Assembly (NCBI GenBank): GCA_017551625.1
Contig: JAFZLF010000009.1
Coordinates: forward strand, 124,001-188,000
DNA from: Clostridiales bacterium
Lineage (GTDB): Bacteria > Bacillota > Clostridia > Saccharofermentanales > Saccharofermentanaceae
Direction: 5' to 3'
Length of the DNA: 64,000 nt
The notes under the pieces are model-generated. The model was not told where the DNA came from and searched no databases. It saw only the letters and a program-made list of their open reading frames with translations. The stretch's first letter is position 1. Each line of letters starts with the position of its first letter. Shown here piece by piece: positions 16,458 to 24,429 of this stretch. Position numbers and translations under genes: made by a program.

Positions 16458-17453
16458 ATGGTCGAAGATTTATTACCGGCATTTGAGAAGAGCATACTGG
16501 AGTCTTCCGGGTCGATACCGGTCGTGTTTGAAGGCGTAGAACATTGTTACGAGACCTCTACGCCGTTTCCGACATCGAGCCGGCATACTTCCCATGAGCT
16601 TCTGTATCTGCGCAGAGGGAAGTGTGAATTTACGATCAACGGCAAGATCGTACAGGTCACAAAAGGAAGCACCCTGATCATCCGTCCGCAGATGACGCAC
16701 TCCGTACGCGTCCTCGAGGGACCGGCGGATATGGTCGTTCTGTATTTCGGATTTTCGTCGGATATCCAGAAAGCGCAGCAGGCCCTCCTGTCGAAACCGA
16801 AGGAGACACAGCCGATGGCGAACGGGAGACTGCGTGGCGGTCCGACAGTGCCTTTCCTGCAGGAAAATGTATCCTCTCTGCCACTCGAGTATTTCCTGGA
16901 TTTTGCGCAGGGCGAGAGTGCAGTAGGGGACGGATCTTCCTATCTCATGATATCCGGTAAGAGCCGGCAGGCGATCGGTGTTCTGGCCGAGAGGATCATG
17001 CGCGAGAGCCGCCAGGATGCCTATGCCAAGGATATGATGATGCAGATCCTCACCATGGAGCTTCTGATCACGCTGTCTCGTGCGCTGCGCGAAGAATGGG
17101 AAGAGAGCCTCCGTGTGAAGAACGGCAAGGCCAGGGAACTTGTCCTGATCGCCCGTGATTATCTCGACGAGAACTATGACCGCGGCGTGACCGTGGCAGA
17201 GACTGCTGCCTATGTGTTCCTGAGCCAGGGATACTTTACCAGAGCTTTTCGTGATGAATTCGGCATCAGCCCGATGAATTACCTGATGCAGATCCGTATC
17301 GAGGCAGCATGCCGTCTCCTGACACAGAAGGAGATCAAGGTCAGCGGCATCGCGACGTCAGTTGGTTTTTCGAGCCCGCAGAGATTCAACGTGGCTTTCC
17401 GTAAACAGAAGGGCATGACGCCCATGGAATATAGACATAAGTATGCAGAGTAA
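16458..17453 (+). CDS. AraC-family regulator with N-terminal cupin
   Basis: 331 residues. The cupin-like sensor half holds [21 protein letters not shown] and [20 protein letters not shown]. The C-terminal DNA-binding half is [33 protein letters not shown] plus [35 protein letters not shown]. The ATG follows AAAGGAG. The reading frame stays open for 43 codons upstream, but that part lies inside the preceding gene in another frame. It sits 34 bases after the esterase-like gene and 11 bases before folE, so all three are probably on one transcript. Whether it regulates folate synthesis or a carbohydrate response is not known. Confidence 0.88.
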   Translation: MVEDLLPAFEKSILESSGSIPVVFEGVEHCYETSTPFPTSSRHTSHELLYLRRGKCEFTINGKIVQVTKGSTLIIRPQMTHSVRVLEGPADMVVLYFGFSSDIQKAQQALLSKPKETQPMANGRLRGGPTVPFLQENVSSLPLEYFLDFAQGESAVGDGSSYLMISGKSRQAIGVLAERIMRESRQDAYAKDMMMQILTMELLITLSRALREEWEESLRVKNGKARELVLIARDYLDENYDRGVTVAETAAYVFLSQGYFTRAFRDEFGISPMNYLMQIRIEAACRLLTQKEIKVSGIATSVGFSSPQRFNVAFRKQKGMTPMEYRHKYAE

Positions 17454-17464
17454 GGAGACAGAAA

Positions 17465-18085
17465 ATGAGTGTATATGATGACGATTTCCGTGTGCCGGAG
17501 GAGAGCCGGAAGGGGATGGATCTTCCGAGGATAGAGAGAGCCGTGAGAGAGATCCTGATCGCAGTCGGTGAAGATCCGGACCGCGAAGGACTTGTCGAGA
17601 CACCGAACCGCGTGGCCCGCATGTATGGTGAGGTGTTCTCGGGCCTTCACAGAGATATCAGCAAGGATATCAAGACGTTTTCATCGGACGACGATGAGAT
17701 GATCCTCATCGGCGATATCCCGTTCTACTCGATGTGTGAGCATCACCTCCTTCCGTTCCACGGCAAGGCGCATGTCGTCTATATCCCGCGAGATGGTAAG
17801 ATCCTGGGCCTTTCGAAGGTGGCCCGTATCGTGGATACACTGTCCCGTAAACCGCAGTTGCAGGAGCGTCTGACCTCGGAGATCGCCGACACGATCCAGA
17901 AGGCGGTCGACGCCCAGTCGGTCTGTGTCGTGATCGAAGCGGAACACCTCTGTATGACGATGCGCGGTATCCGTAAACCCGGTTCGAAGACCGTCACCTC
18001 CGCGATGCGGGGCGGTTGCCGTTCAGATGCGAGGACAAGATCCGAGGCTCTGGCCCTGATCAACCGGCCGAGAAACATCCTCTGA
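17465..18085 (+). CDS. folE: GTP cyclohydrolase I
   Basis: First enzyme of tetrahydrofolate synthesis: GTP to 7,8-dihydroneopterin triphosphate. 206 residues, normal size. Zinc-site and active-site motifs are [22 protein letters not shown] and [30 protein letters not shown] is the conserved N-terminal helix. It starts 11 bases after the AraC gene with TAAGGAG, and the other folate genes follow directly, so this is the head of a folE-folP-folB-folK group. Confidence 0.97.
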   Translation: MSVYDDDFRVPEESRKGMDLPRIERAVREILIAVGEDPDREGLVETPNRVARMYGEVFSGLHRDISKDIKTFSSDDDEMILIGDIPFYSMCEHHLLPFHGKAHVVYIPRDGKILGLSKVARIVDTLSRKPQLQERLTSEIADTIQKAVDAQSVCVVIEAEHLCMTMRGIRKPGSKTVTSAMRGGCRSDARTRSEALALINRPRNIL

Positions 18086-18101
18086 GTTAGGAGAAAGTGA
18101 A

Positions 18102-18947
18102 ATGGCCGAAACAGAGATCGTGAGTAAGAAGTGGGTCTGTAAAGACCGGTTCCTCGATTACGGCAGGATGCTGGTGATGGGGATCGTGAATGTGACACCG
18201 GATTCCTTCTCGGATGGAGGACTTTTCTACACGCCGGATCACGCCGTGATCCATGCGAGGGAACAGCAGGAAGAAGGAGCCGATCTTCTCGATATCGGCG
18301 CCGAGTCGACACGCCCCGGAAGTGAAGCGATCTCCGCAGACGAAGAACTGTCCCGGCTGATCCCGGCGCTTCAGTTGATCTCGCGCGAAGTGACAGTCCC
18401 TATCTCCATCGACACCTATAAGAGCAAGACTGCCGCCGAGGCTCTGAAGTTCGGCGCATCGATCATCAACGATGTGTGGGGACTCCAGTATGACGGGAAA
18501 ATGGCTGACGTTGTCGCCGAGTCCGGGGCCGGTGTGGTCATCATGGCCAACTATACTGATCCGAAGATCTTCGCCCGGTCCGGGGAGATCGTGGATGACT
18601 GTCTCCGCTTTTTCGAAAAGAGTGAGAAGATCGCCGATGCGGCGGGAATAAAAAGAGAGAAGATCCTCTTTGATCCGGGAATCGGATTCGGGACGGACAC
18701 GAAGGAATCGATCGCGCTTCTTCGGGCGATCCCGATGATACAGCAGAAGGGGTACCCGCTTCTGATCGGGCCTTCCCGGAAGCGCTTCATCGGCGAAGTG
18801 CTCGGTGGCGTTCCGGCTGACCGGCGTGATCCGGCAACGGCTTCGGTAGCCGTCTACTGCAAGGAAAAGTCCGCAGCCTGCATCCGCGTACATAACGTCT
18901 GGGAGACCGTGTCTGCGCTTAAGATGCAGGATGCACTTTCGGACTAA
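18102..18947 (+). CDS. folP: Dihydropteroate synthase
   Basis: Condenses dihydropterin pyrophosphate with p-aminobenzoate to give dihydropteroate; target of sulfonamides. 281 residues, TIM-barrel. Family signatures are MGIVNVTPDSFSDGG, LLDIGAESTRPG, PISIDTYKSKTAAEAL, INDVWGLQYD, ILFDPGIGFGTDTKE, LIGPSRKRFIG and, at the C terminus, IRVHNV. It starts 16 bases after folE with TTAGGAG. Confidence 0.97.
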   Translation: MAETEIVSKKWVCKDRFLDYGRMLVMGIVNVTPDSFSDGGLFYTPDHAVIHAREQQEEGADLLDIGAESTRPGSEAISADEELSRLIPALQLISREVTVPISIDTYKSKTAAEALKFGASIINDVWGLQYDGKMADVVAESGAGVVIMANYTDPKIFARSGEIVDDCLRFFEKSEKIADAAGIKREKILFDPGIGFGTDTKESIALLRAIPMIQQKGYPLLIGPSRKRFIGEVLGGVPADRRDPATASVAVYCKEKSAACIRVHNVWETVSALKMQDALSD

Positions 18948-18958
18948 GGAGGCAGGGC

Positions 18959-19339
18959 ATGGATAAGATAGTACTGTCGAATATGAGATTTAGGAGCCGC
19001 TCGGGCGTGCTTCCGAAAGAGAAGAAAGACGGTCAGGACTTTGTGGTGACGGTCACCATGGAGATACCGGATATACGGGGCTGCCGTACCGACGATATAG
19101 CGGATACGGTCGACTATGGCGAGGTGTTTGCTCTCGTCCGTGACTATATCGAGGGTGTGTCCTGTAACCTTATCGAGTATATGGCAGAGAACGTCATCAT
19201 TCGCATCATGAAGGCGTACCCGGTGGTCGAGAAAGTGACATGTGAGATACGAAAACCACTGGCGCCGATCGACGGGTGTTTTGACTCCATGAACGTGGTC
19301 ATCGCCCGTACACGTGAGCAGATCGGGTACGCACTATGA
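18959..19339 (+). CDS. folB: Dihydroneopterin aldolase
   Basis: Cleaves dihydroneopterin to 6-hydroxymethyl-dihydropterin and glycolaldehyde. 126 residues. Conserved features: IVLSNMRFRSRSGVLPKEKKDGQ at the start, TVDYGEVFALVRDYIE in the middle (with the substrate-site tyrosine) and CNLIEYMAENV. The C-terminal IRKPLAPIDGCFDSMNVVIAR is also typical. A GGAGG site lies in the 11-base gap after folP, and its stop overlaps the folK start by four bases. Confidence 0.95.
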   Translation: MDKIVLSNMRFRSRSGVLPKEKKDGQDFVVTVTMEIPDIRGCRTDDIADTVDYGEVFALVRDYIEGVSCNLIEYMAENVIIRIMKAYPVVEKVTCEIRKPLAPIDGCFDSMNVVIARTREQIGYAL

Positions 19340-19839
19340 CCGGGTGCTATCTTTCTTTAGGAAGTAATGTAGGAGACCGCATCGGTAACCTCAGCCGGGC
19401 CGTCTCTCTTCTTCACCGGCCGAAGGAGGGCGTCCGTGTCATCTCCGTCTCTCCGGTCTTCGAGACTTCTCCGGTAGGGTATAAAGACCAGCAGGATTTT
19501 CTGAATATCTGTGTGAGAATCGAGACTTCTTTGGAGCCGCAGGCGCTTCTTTCTCTGTGCCAGCGTGTCGAAGAGACGCTCCTGCGTGTTCGTACGATCC
19601 GGTGGGGACCGCGTACGATCGATGTGGATATCCTGACGTACGGCGATATTACGATGAATACCCAAAGACTCACGATCCCCCATCCGAGGATGCATGACAG
19701 GGGATTCGTCCAGGTGCCGCTGATGTTCCTAAATGGGGAAAGCGAGATCCCGGAGAAGTGGCGCGGGGATGTCCGTTATTTCGGGGAACTGCCGTGGGAG
19801 GCACACGGGGAGATCTCCGATCCTGCGACAGTTGAATGA
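19336..19839 (+). CDS. folK: 6-hydroxymethyl-7,8-dihydropterin pyrophosphokinase
   Basis: Transfers pyrophosphate from ATP to hydroxymethyl-dihydropterin, supplying FolP. 167 residues. The motif YLSLGSNVGDRIGNL opens the protein; SPVFETSPVGYKDQQDFLN and RWGPRTIDVDILTYGD are the HPPK signatures, followed by IPHPRMHDRGFVQVPL. Translationally coupled to folB through ATGA. Last gene of the folate run; a new promoter follows at once. Confidence 0.96.
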   Translation: MTGCYLSLGSNVGDRIGNLSRAVSLLHRPKEGVRVISVSPVFETSPVGYKDQQDFLNICVRIETSLEPQALLSLCQRVEETLLRVRTIRWGPRTIDVDILTYGDITMNTQRLTIPHPRMHDRGFVQVPLMFLNGESEIPEKWRGDVRYFGELPWEAHGEISDPATVE

Positions 19840-19859
19840 AACGGGAAAACCGCTATAAT
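19832..19859 (+). promoter_or_regulatory. Promoter of the Arg/Asn-rich protein gene
   Basis: TTGAAT, 16-base spacer, TATAAT; overlaps the end of folK and lies 40 bases before the next ATG. Confidence 0.65.
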
Positions 19860-19899
19860 ATAGATGTTTGAGTTTGCTTTAGTTACATGGAGGTAATCG

Positions 19900-20370
19900 A
19901 TGGCCGAACAGGAAAATAATAAGAACAATCGCCCGGCTCAGGCAGGCGCTCCGGCAAACGGAGAGAGACCGCCGAGAAATAATAACAACCGCAACCGGAA
20001 GAGAAAACCGGGCAACGGCGGCAATCACGGTGGTGGAAACAGCAACCGCGAGAGGAGTAACTATAACCGCAATAACAGAGGTAATGGCGAGGGCGGTGCT
20101 CCCAGAGAAGAGAGACGTCAGGATAACCGTGAACGCTCAGGTTCCGCAGGACAGGATAAAAGAGAATTCCGTTCCGAGCGTAAGAACTACGACAGAAATA
20201 ATCAGGAACACAGAGAAGGACGTGAAGGCCGTGAGGGTCGCGAGAGAAAGAACTGGAACCGTCGCCGTCCGGCAGACGAGACGCTCGAGGATATCCGTAA
20301 GGATAACGAGCGGATCGAGAAGGATATCTGGCTGGAGATCGCCAGCATCCACTCTGTGAAGCTGGATTGA
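19900..20370 (+). CDS. Low-complexity Arg/Asn/Gly/Glu-rich protein, probable nucleic-acid binder
   Basis: 156 residues. Residues 1 to about 120 are almost entirely N, R, G, E, P and K, with NNNNRNRKRKPGNGG, GGNSNRERSNYNRNNRG and tandem REGREGREG; this part should be disordered. About 32 C-terminal residues (ADETLEDIRKDNERIEKDIW, then LEIASIHSVKLD) look like a short ordered helix and are likely the conserved part. A good promoter and GGAGGT ribosome site argue that it is a real, well-expressed gene. RG/RN-rich tails of this kind usually bind RNA, as in some bacterial RNA helicases, but no family is recognised. Confidence 0.75.
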   Translation: MAEQENNKNNRPAQAGAPANGERPPRNNNNRNRKRKPGNGGNHGGGNSNRERSNYNRNNRGNGEGGAPREERRQDNRERSGSAGQDKREFRSERKNYDRNNQEHREGREGREGRERKNWNRRRPADETLEDIRKDNERIEKDIWLEIASIHSVKLD

Positions 20371-20415
20371 TTTTAGTATATAATAGACCGTAAGAAGAGA
20401 AGGAGGCATGGGGAG

Positions 20416-21042
20416 ATGGAACGTGGTTTGTTTGTTACCTTCGAGGGAATAGACGGTTGCGGCAAGACCACCCAGATCGAGATGCTTTCTTCGGATCTGG
20501 AGAAAGAGAATATCCCGTTTGTTCTGATCCGTGAACCGGGAGGCACCGATATCGGTGAAAAGATCCGCACGATCCTTCTGGATAAGGCGAACAGCAGGAT
20601 GCACGCGAGGACGGAGCTACTGCTGTACGAGGCGGCCAGAGCACAGATCGTGGAGGAACGGATCAAGCCGGAACTGTCTTACGGGAAAGTGGTCATATGT
20701 GACCGGTTCTTCGATTCGACGGTGGCCTATCAGGGCATCGCGAGAGATCTGGGACTTCAGGCAGTGGACTATCTGAACCACTGGAGCACGGCGGGACTTG
20801 CGCCGGATATTACGTTTCTTCTCGACCTGGACGAGGAGACCGCGTACAGGAGACGCCACGGACGATCGGATGAGGAAGACCGTCTCGAGGCGGAAGGACT
20901 GGCATTTATGAAGAAGGTCCGTGAAGGATATCTGCTCTCGAGCAGAGATCAGCCGCGGATCAGGGTGATATCCGCAACGGATACACCCGAAGTGATCTAT
21001 GAGAAGATCAAGAAAACGATCTGGGAGGAACTGGAAAAATGA
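20416..21042 (+). CDS. tmk: Thymidylate kinase
   Basis: Phosphorylates dTMP to dTDP. 208 residues. P-loop FVTFEGIDGCGKTTQIEML, followed by FVLIREPGGTDIGEKIR, the DR motif VVICDRFFDSTVAYQG and the lid region RRHGRSDEEDRLEAEG. It opens the conserved tmk-darA-holB-yaaT block known from Bacillus. Its stop overlaps darA by four bases. A TATAAT lies at 20379-20384, so it may have its own weak promoter. Confidence 0.97.
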   Translation: MERGLFVTFEGIDGCGKTTQIEMLSSDLEKENIPFVLIREPGGTDIGEKIRTILLDKANSRMHARTELLLYEAARAQIVEERIKPELSYGKVVICDRFFDSTVAYQGIARDLGLQAVDYLNHWSTAGLAPDITFLLDLDEETAYRRRHGRSDEEDRLEAEGLAFMKKVREGYLLSSRDQPRIRVISATDTPEVIYEKIKKTIWEELEK

Positions 21043-21368
21043 AACTGGTATTTGCGATCGTACATGATGAGGATACACCCCGCCTGATGGCTGAGCTGAA
21101 TAAGGCCGGTTTCCGTGTGACCAAGCTCAATTCTTCCGGAGGATTTCTCCGTTCCGGCAATACGACTCTGATGATCGTAGTGGAGACGGAGAAGAAAGAG
21201 GAAGTGCTCGATCTGATCCGCAAGTACTCCTCGAGCAGACAGTCTGCGATCAATACAAACCTGACCCCGTCTGCGATGGGCGGTTCCTATGTCCCGTATC
21301 CCGTCGATGTTACAGTAGGCGGCGCGACGGTCTTCGTGGTCAATGTCGAACAGTTCGAGAAGATGTGA
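21039..21368 (+). CDS. darA: Cyclic di-AMP receptor, PII-like (DarA/YaaQ)
   Basis: A 109-residue PII-like trimeric signal protein that binds c-di-AMP in Firmicutes. The chain matches the DarA/PstA/YaaQ family: MKLVFAIVHDEDTPRLM, FRVTKLNSSGGFLRSGNTTL and a C-terminal VDVTVGGATVFVVNVEQFEKM. It lies between tmk and holB exactly as in Bacillus subtilis, although yaaR, which follows there, is missing here. Coupled to tmk through ATGA. Confidence 0.93.
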   Translation: MKLVFAIVHDEDTPRLMAELNKAGFRVTKLNSSGGFLRSGNTTLMIVVETEKKEEVLDLIRKYSSSRQSAINTNLTPSAMGGSYVPYPVDVTVGGATVFVVNVEQFEKM

Positions 21369-21371
21369 TCT

Positions 21372-22376
21372 ATGGCTTTTTCTGAACTGATCGGACAAAA
21401 AAACGCGAAATCACGCCTCGGTGCGGCTCTTACGGCAGACCCGGGGCATGCTTTTGTTCTGGTGGGCCCGCCGGGGATCGGCAAGAAATCACTGGCACGT
21501 GAGTTTGCCAAAGGACTCCTGTGCAGTCACCCGACCCAGGACGGCGGATGCGGCACCTGTCCGAACTGTATCTATATGAGGGAACACACGCATCCTGACT
21601 ACCGTGAGCTGATGCTCCCTTCCGGTGAGAAGAACATCAAGGTGGCAGACGTCCGCACTAAAATCCTCGCCGATGTAAGCATCATGTCCCAGATCGCGGC
21701 AAGAAAGGTGTATCTGATCGATGCGGACTATCTGGGCGAAGAAGGGCAAAATGCGCTTCTTAAGACACTCGAGGAGCCACCGAAGAATGTGGTCTTCATC
21801 CTGACCGTATCAGACGAGTCTCGGCTTCTGCCTACGATCCTGTCCCGTACAGAGAGCATCCGTCTGTTTCCGAATACGGAAGAAGAGGTGGTTCAAGCGC
21901 TTACCAGATCCGATCCGGATATCCTTCCGGAAGAAGCGACTCTCTTTGCGCGTTTTTCCAACGGTATCATCGGCTATGCCAGAAAACTCTCGGAGTCGTC
22001 CTGGCTCACGGATGCTTGGGAAGAGGTCACAGATCTCCTGCTTCGTCTCCCGGACTTGTCGAGAACGGAGCTTCTGACCGAGCGGTATTCGTTCTTTGAC
22101 GAAGAGAAGGAGCATTTTTCGGATATTCTTTCCCTGATGGAACTCGTCCTCGGAGAGATGGCGCTCGAGGTGGTTGCGCCGGGAGCGGATGCCTTGCGGG
22201 GAGAAGGAAAAAAAGATAAGATTAGCAAGATGGTCAGAAAGTATGGTATCACCATGCGTAAGATCGGTCTTTGCAGTGAAGCGCTGACGGCTGCGGCCAA
22301 AGCGTATAAGAGTAATGGAAATTATGAGATGATCGTATGCCGGATGCTTCTGGCATTGAAAAAAGGAGTTATGTAA
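21372..22376 (+). CDS. holB: DNA polymerase III delta' subunit
   Basis: Clamp-loader subunit of the replisome, 334 residues. The AAA+ part holds the P-loop GPPGIGKKSLAREFA, a zinc ribbon GGCGTCPNC and EEGQNALLKTLEEPPKNVVFIL with the arginine-containing ILSRTESIRLFP. Standard position between darA and yaaT. The stop codon is directly followed by the yaaT ATG with no gap. Confidence 0.94.
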   Translation: MAFSELIGQKNAKSRLGAALTADPGHAFVLVGPPGIGKKSLAREFAKGLLCSHPTQDGGCGTCPNCIYMREHTHPDYRELMLPSGEKNIKVADVRTKILADVSIMSQIAARKVYLIDADYLGEEGQNALLKTLEEPPKNVVFILTVSDESRLLPTILSRTESIRLFPNTEEEVVQALTRSDPDILPEEATLFARFSNGIIGYARKLSESSWLTDAWEEVTDLLLRLPDLSRTELLTERYSFFDEEKEHFSDILSLMELVLGEMALEVVAPGADALRGEGKKDKISKMVRKYGITMRKIGLCSEALTAAAKAYKSNGNYEMIVCRMLLALKKGVM

Positions 22377-23297
22377 ATGGCAAAAGTTGTGAATCTTCGG
22401 TTCCACGATGCGGGCAAGCCCTATCGCTTTCTCGCCGGAGACCTGAAGCTCAAAGTCGGGGACGCGGTCATGGTCAATACCGCGCTCGGTCAGGATATCG
22501 CGTTTGTGGTAGATGAACCCTTCGATCTCCCGGACGATAAGGTCGATGAGACGATCCTGCCCGTACTTCGTATGGCGAATGACAAAGAGATGAGTCACTA
22601 CCGCGACAAGAAGGTCAGAGAGGAGGATGCTTTCCGTAAGTGTCTGGAGCTGATCGAGAACCGTGAGCTCCCGATGACGCTGGTGGAGGCGGTCTATTCT
22701 TTCGATGGGAGAAAACTGACGTTCTACTTCACGGCAGATAAACGTGTCGATTTCCGCGAACTGGTCAAGGATCTGACTTCGTGCTTCCGGACGAGGATCG
22801 AACTGCGTCAGATCGGTTCCCGCGAGCAGGCTAAGATGGTCGGAGGCCTCGGTATCTGCGGAAGAGAACTCTGCTGCTGTTCCTATCTCGACCAGTTCCT
22901 GCCGGTGACGATCCGTATGGCTAAGGATCAGGGGTTGTCGATGAATCCGACAAAACTTACCGGTACGTGCGGACGTCTGATGTGCTGTCTGTCCTACGAG
23001 CAGGCGGCCTATGAGGATGCGAACAAGCGTGTCCCGAAAGTCGGAAAGAAGGTAAAAACTCCTGACGGAATCGGTGTGGTCATCTATTCTGACCTCCTCA
23101 AGGAAAAGGTCACAGTGCGTTTCGAGAAAGACGAGGAGACAGAGATGCAGATCTACGATGCCGCGGATGTCTCACTGGTTAATCCGCCACAGCCACAGTG
23201 TAAGGCAGACTGCCCGAAAAAGAAGCATCAGAGCGAAAAAGCCCCTTCTGAAAGGCAGGGAAAGCAGAAACCGCCCCAAGAAAGTCAAGAGGATTGA
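22377..23297 (+). CDS. ricT: PSP1-domain protein YaaT/RicT
   Basis: 306 residues. RicT (YaaT) works with RicA and RicF in Bacillus in a complex that guides RNase Y processing and affects development; it carries iron-sulfur clusters there. The cysteine-rich signatures GLGICGRELCCCSYL and TGTCGRLMCCLSYE are intact. A lysine/glutamine-rich tail (KKKHQSEKAPSERQGKQK) is extra. It starts immediately after holB. Confidence 0.93.
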   Translation: MAKVVNLRFHDAGKPYRFLAGDLKLKVGDAVMVNTALGQDIAFVVDEPFDLPDDKVDETILPVLRMANDKEMSHYRDKKVREEDAFRKCLELIENRELPMTLVEAVYSFDGRKLTFYFTADKRVDFRELVKDLTSCFRTRIELRQIGSREQAKMVGGLGICGRELCCCSYLDQFLPVTIRMAKDQGLSMNPTKLTGTCGRLMCCLSYEQAAYEDANKRVPKVGKKVKTPDGIGVVIYSDLLKEKVTVRFEKDEETEMQIYDAADVSLVNPPQPQCKADCPKKKHQSEKAPSERQGKQKPPQESQED

Positions 23298-23300
23298 ATA

Positions 23301-23329
23301 TTTACAAAGACAAAAAAATAGTGTTTAAT
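23301..23329 (+). promoter_or_regulatory. Ferredoxin promoter
   Basis: TTTACA, 17-base spacer, TTTAAT in an A-rich gap, 33 bases before the ferredoxin ATG. Good sigma-A match. Confidence 0.7.
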
Positions 23330-23361
23330 GAAATCAAGAACTCAAAAAGGAGGATAATTCT

Positions 23362-23532
23362 ATGGCATATGTAATTGGTGATCAGTGTCTCTCTTGCGGT
23401 TCCTGCGAAGGCGAGTGCCCGGTAGGTGCAATCTCCCAGGGTGATGGCAAGTACGAGATCAATCCGGATCTTTGTCTGGAGTGCGGCTCCTGCGAAGCGG
23501 CCTGCCCGGCTGGCGCTATTTCTCAGGGCTGA
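23362..23532 (+). CDS. 2[4Fe-4S] ferredoxin, 56 residues
   Basis: Small low-potential electron carrier of the clostridial type. Two CxxCxxCxxxCP motifs are visible with cysteines at 9, 12, 15, 19 and 38, 41, 44, 48, in the near-duplicated halves CLSCGSCEGECPVGAISQG and CLECGSCEAACPAGAISQG. A perfect AAGGAGG precedes the ATG, it has its own promoter and is followed by a terminator, so it is an independently expressed unit inserted in the conserved yaaT-trmN6 block. It supports an anaerobic lifestyle. Confidence 0.96.
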   Translation: MAYVIGDQCLSCGSCEGECPVGAISQGDGKYEINPDLCLECGSCEAACPAGAISQG

Positions 23533-23556
23533 TAACATAATCGTTGAGAGAACACA

Positions 23557-23596
23557 AGAGATCTGCGACCCGGCTATGGGACACAGATCTCTTTTT
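23557..23596 (+). terminator. Terminator between ferredoxin and trmN6
   Basis: AGAGATCTG pairs with CAGATCTCT (9 bp); the 18-base loop carries a CCC/GGG pairing; five T follow. The trmN6 start is 15 bases later, so trmN6 depends on read-through. Confidence 0.85.
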
Positions 23597-23610
23597 ACGT
23601 AAGGTGAATT

Positions 23611-24381
23611 TTGGAAAGATTTGATCCGCGAAAAGAAACGATCGAAGAACTCGGCAGAGAGGGGTTCCGCCTGATCCAGAGCCGGGAGGGATTCCGTTTC
23701 GGTGAAGATACGGTCCTTCTGTCGTGGTTTGTGTCGGAGAATCTCCGTGTACGGCCGCATCGGCCGCTCCGGGTACTCGAGCTCGGGACAAACTGCGGCG
23801 CCGCTTCGGTACTTCTTGCAGCACGGAGAAAGGATCTCCGGATCGACGGCGTGGAACGTCAGGAAGAAGCCCGGTCGGTCTTCGAGAGAAATATCAAGCT
23901 CAACGGTCTTTCGGACCGAGTCAGATCCTTCCTGTCTGATGTGCGGGAGCTTCCGACGGAAGACCTTCCCGGGAATCATTACGATGCGGTCTTTATGAAT
24001 CCTCCTTTCCGAAGACCGGATCAGGGGCCGATCACGTCAGAAGAACTTCATAGCCGGGCGCTTCTGGAAGCGAGATTCTCGATGCACGGTGGCGTGGAGG
24101 AATTCCTCGACAGTGCAAGAAAGATGCTCGCCAGCCGCGGGGATCTCTTTCTCGTGGATCGGGCCGGGACTCTCACGGGCGTGATAGCATCGTGCATGAA
24201 GAATCATCTTATTCCGAAAAGGATCACCTTCGTACATCCATATGCGGACCGGGAAGCGACGCTGTTCCTCCTTTCGGCAAGAAAAGGCGGCAAGATCCCC
24301 GGAACCGTGATCACGCCGCCGCTGATCCTTCGGGATGCTATGGGCGGATATACAGAACAATGGAAGAAAATATATGAGTGA
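23611..24381 (+). CDS. trmN6: tRNA1(Val) (adenine37-N6)-methyltransferase family
   Basis: SAM-dependent methyltransferase of the YabB/TrmN6 family, 256 residues. The SAM-binding motif is VLELGTNCGAASVLLAARR, and the catalytic motif AVFMNPPFRRPDQG is the NPPF signature of N6-adenine enzymes. The N-terminal IQSREGFRFGEDTVLLSWF is also typical. The start is a TTG with AAGGTG four bases upstream. The position before rsmI matches Bacillus yabB-yabC. The exact substrate is inferred from the family. Confidence 0.88.
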   Translation: MERFDPRKETIEELGREGFRLIQSREGFRFGEDTVLLSWFVSENLRVRPHRPLRVLELGTNCGAASVLLAARRKDLRIDGVERQEEARSVFERNIKLNGLSDRVRSFLSDVRELPTEDLPGNHYDAVFMNPPFRRPDQGPITSEELHSRALLEARFSMHGGVEEFLDSARKMLASRGDLFLVDRAGTLTGVIASCMKNHLIPKRITFVHPYADREATLFLLSARKGGKIPGTVITPPLILRDAMGGYTEQWKKIYE

Positions 24382-24429
24382 AACGGCCTTCGGTCAGCCG
24401 TCAGGATAGAAAGTCAGGAATCGGAAACT

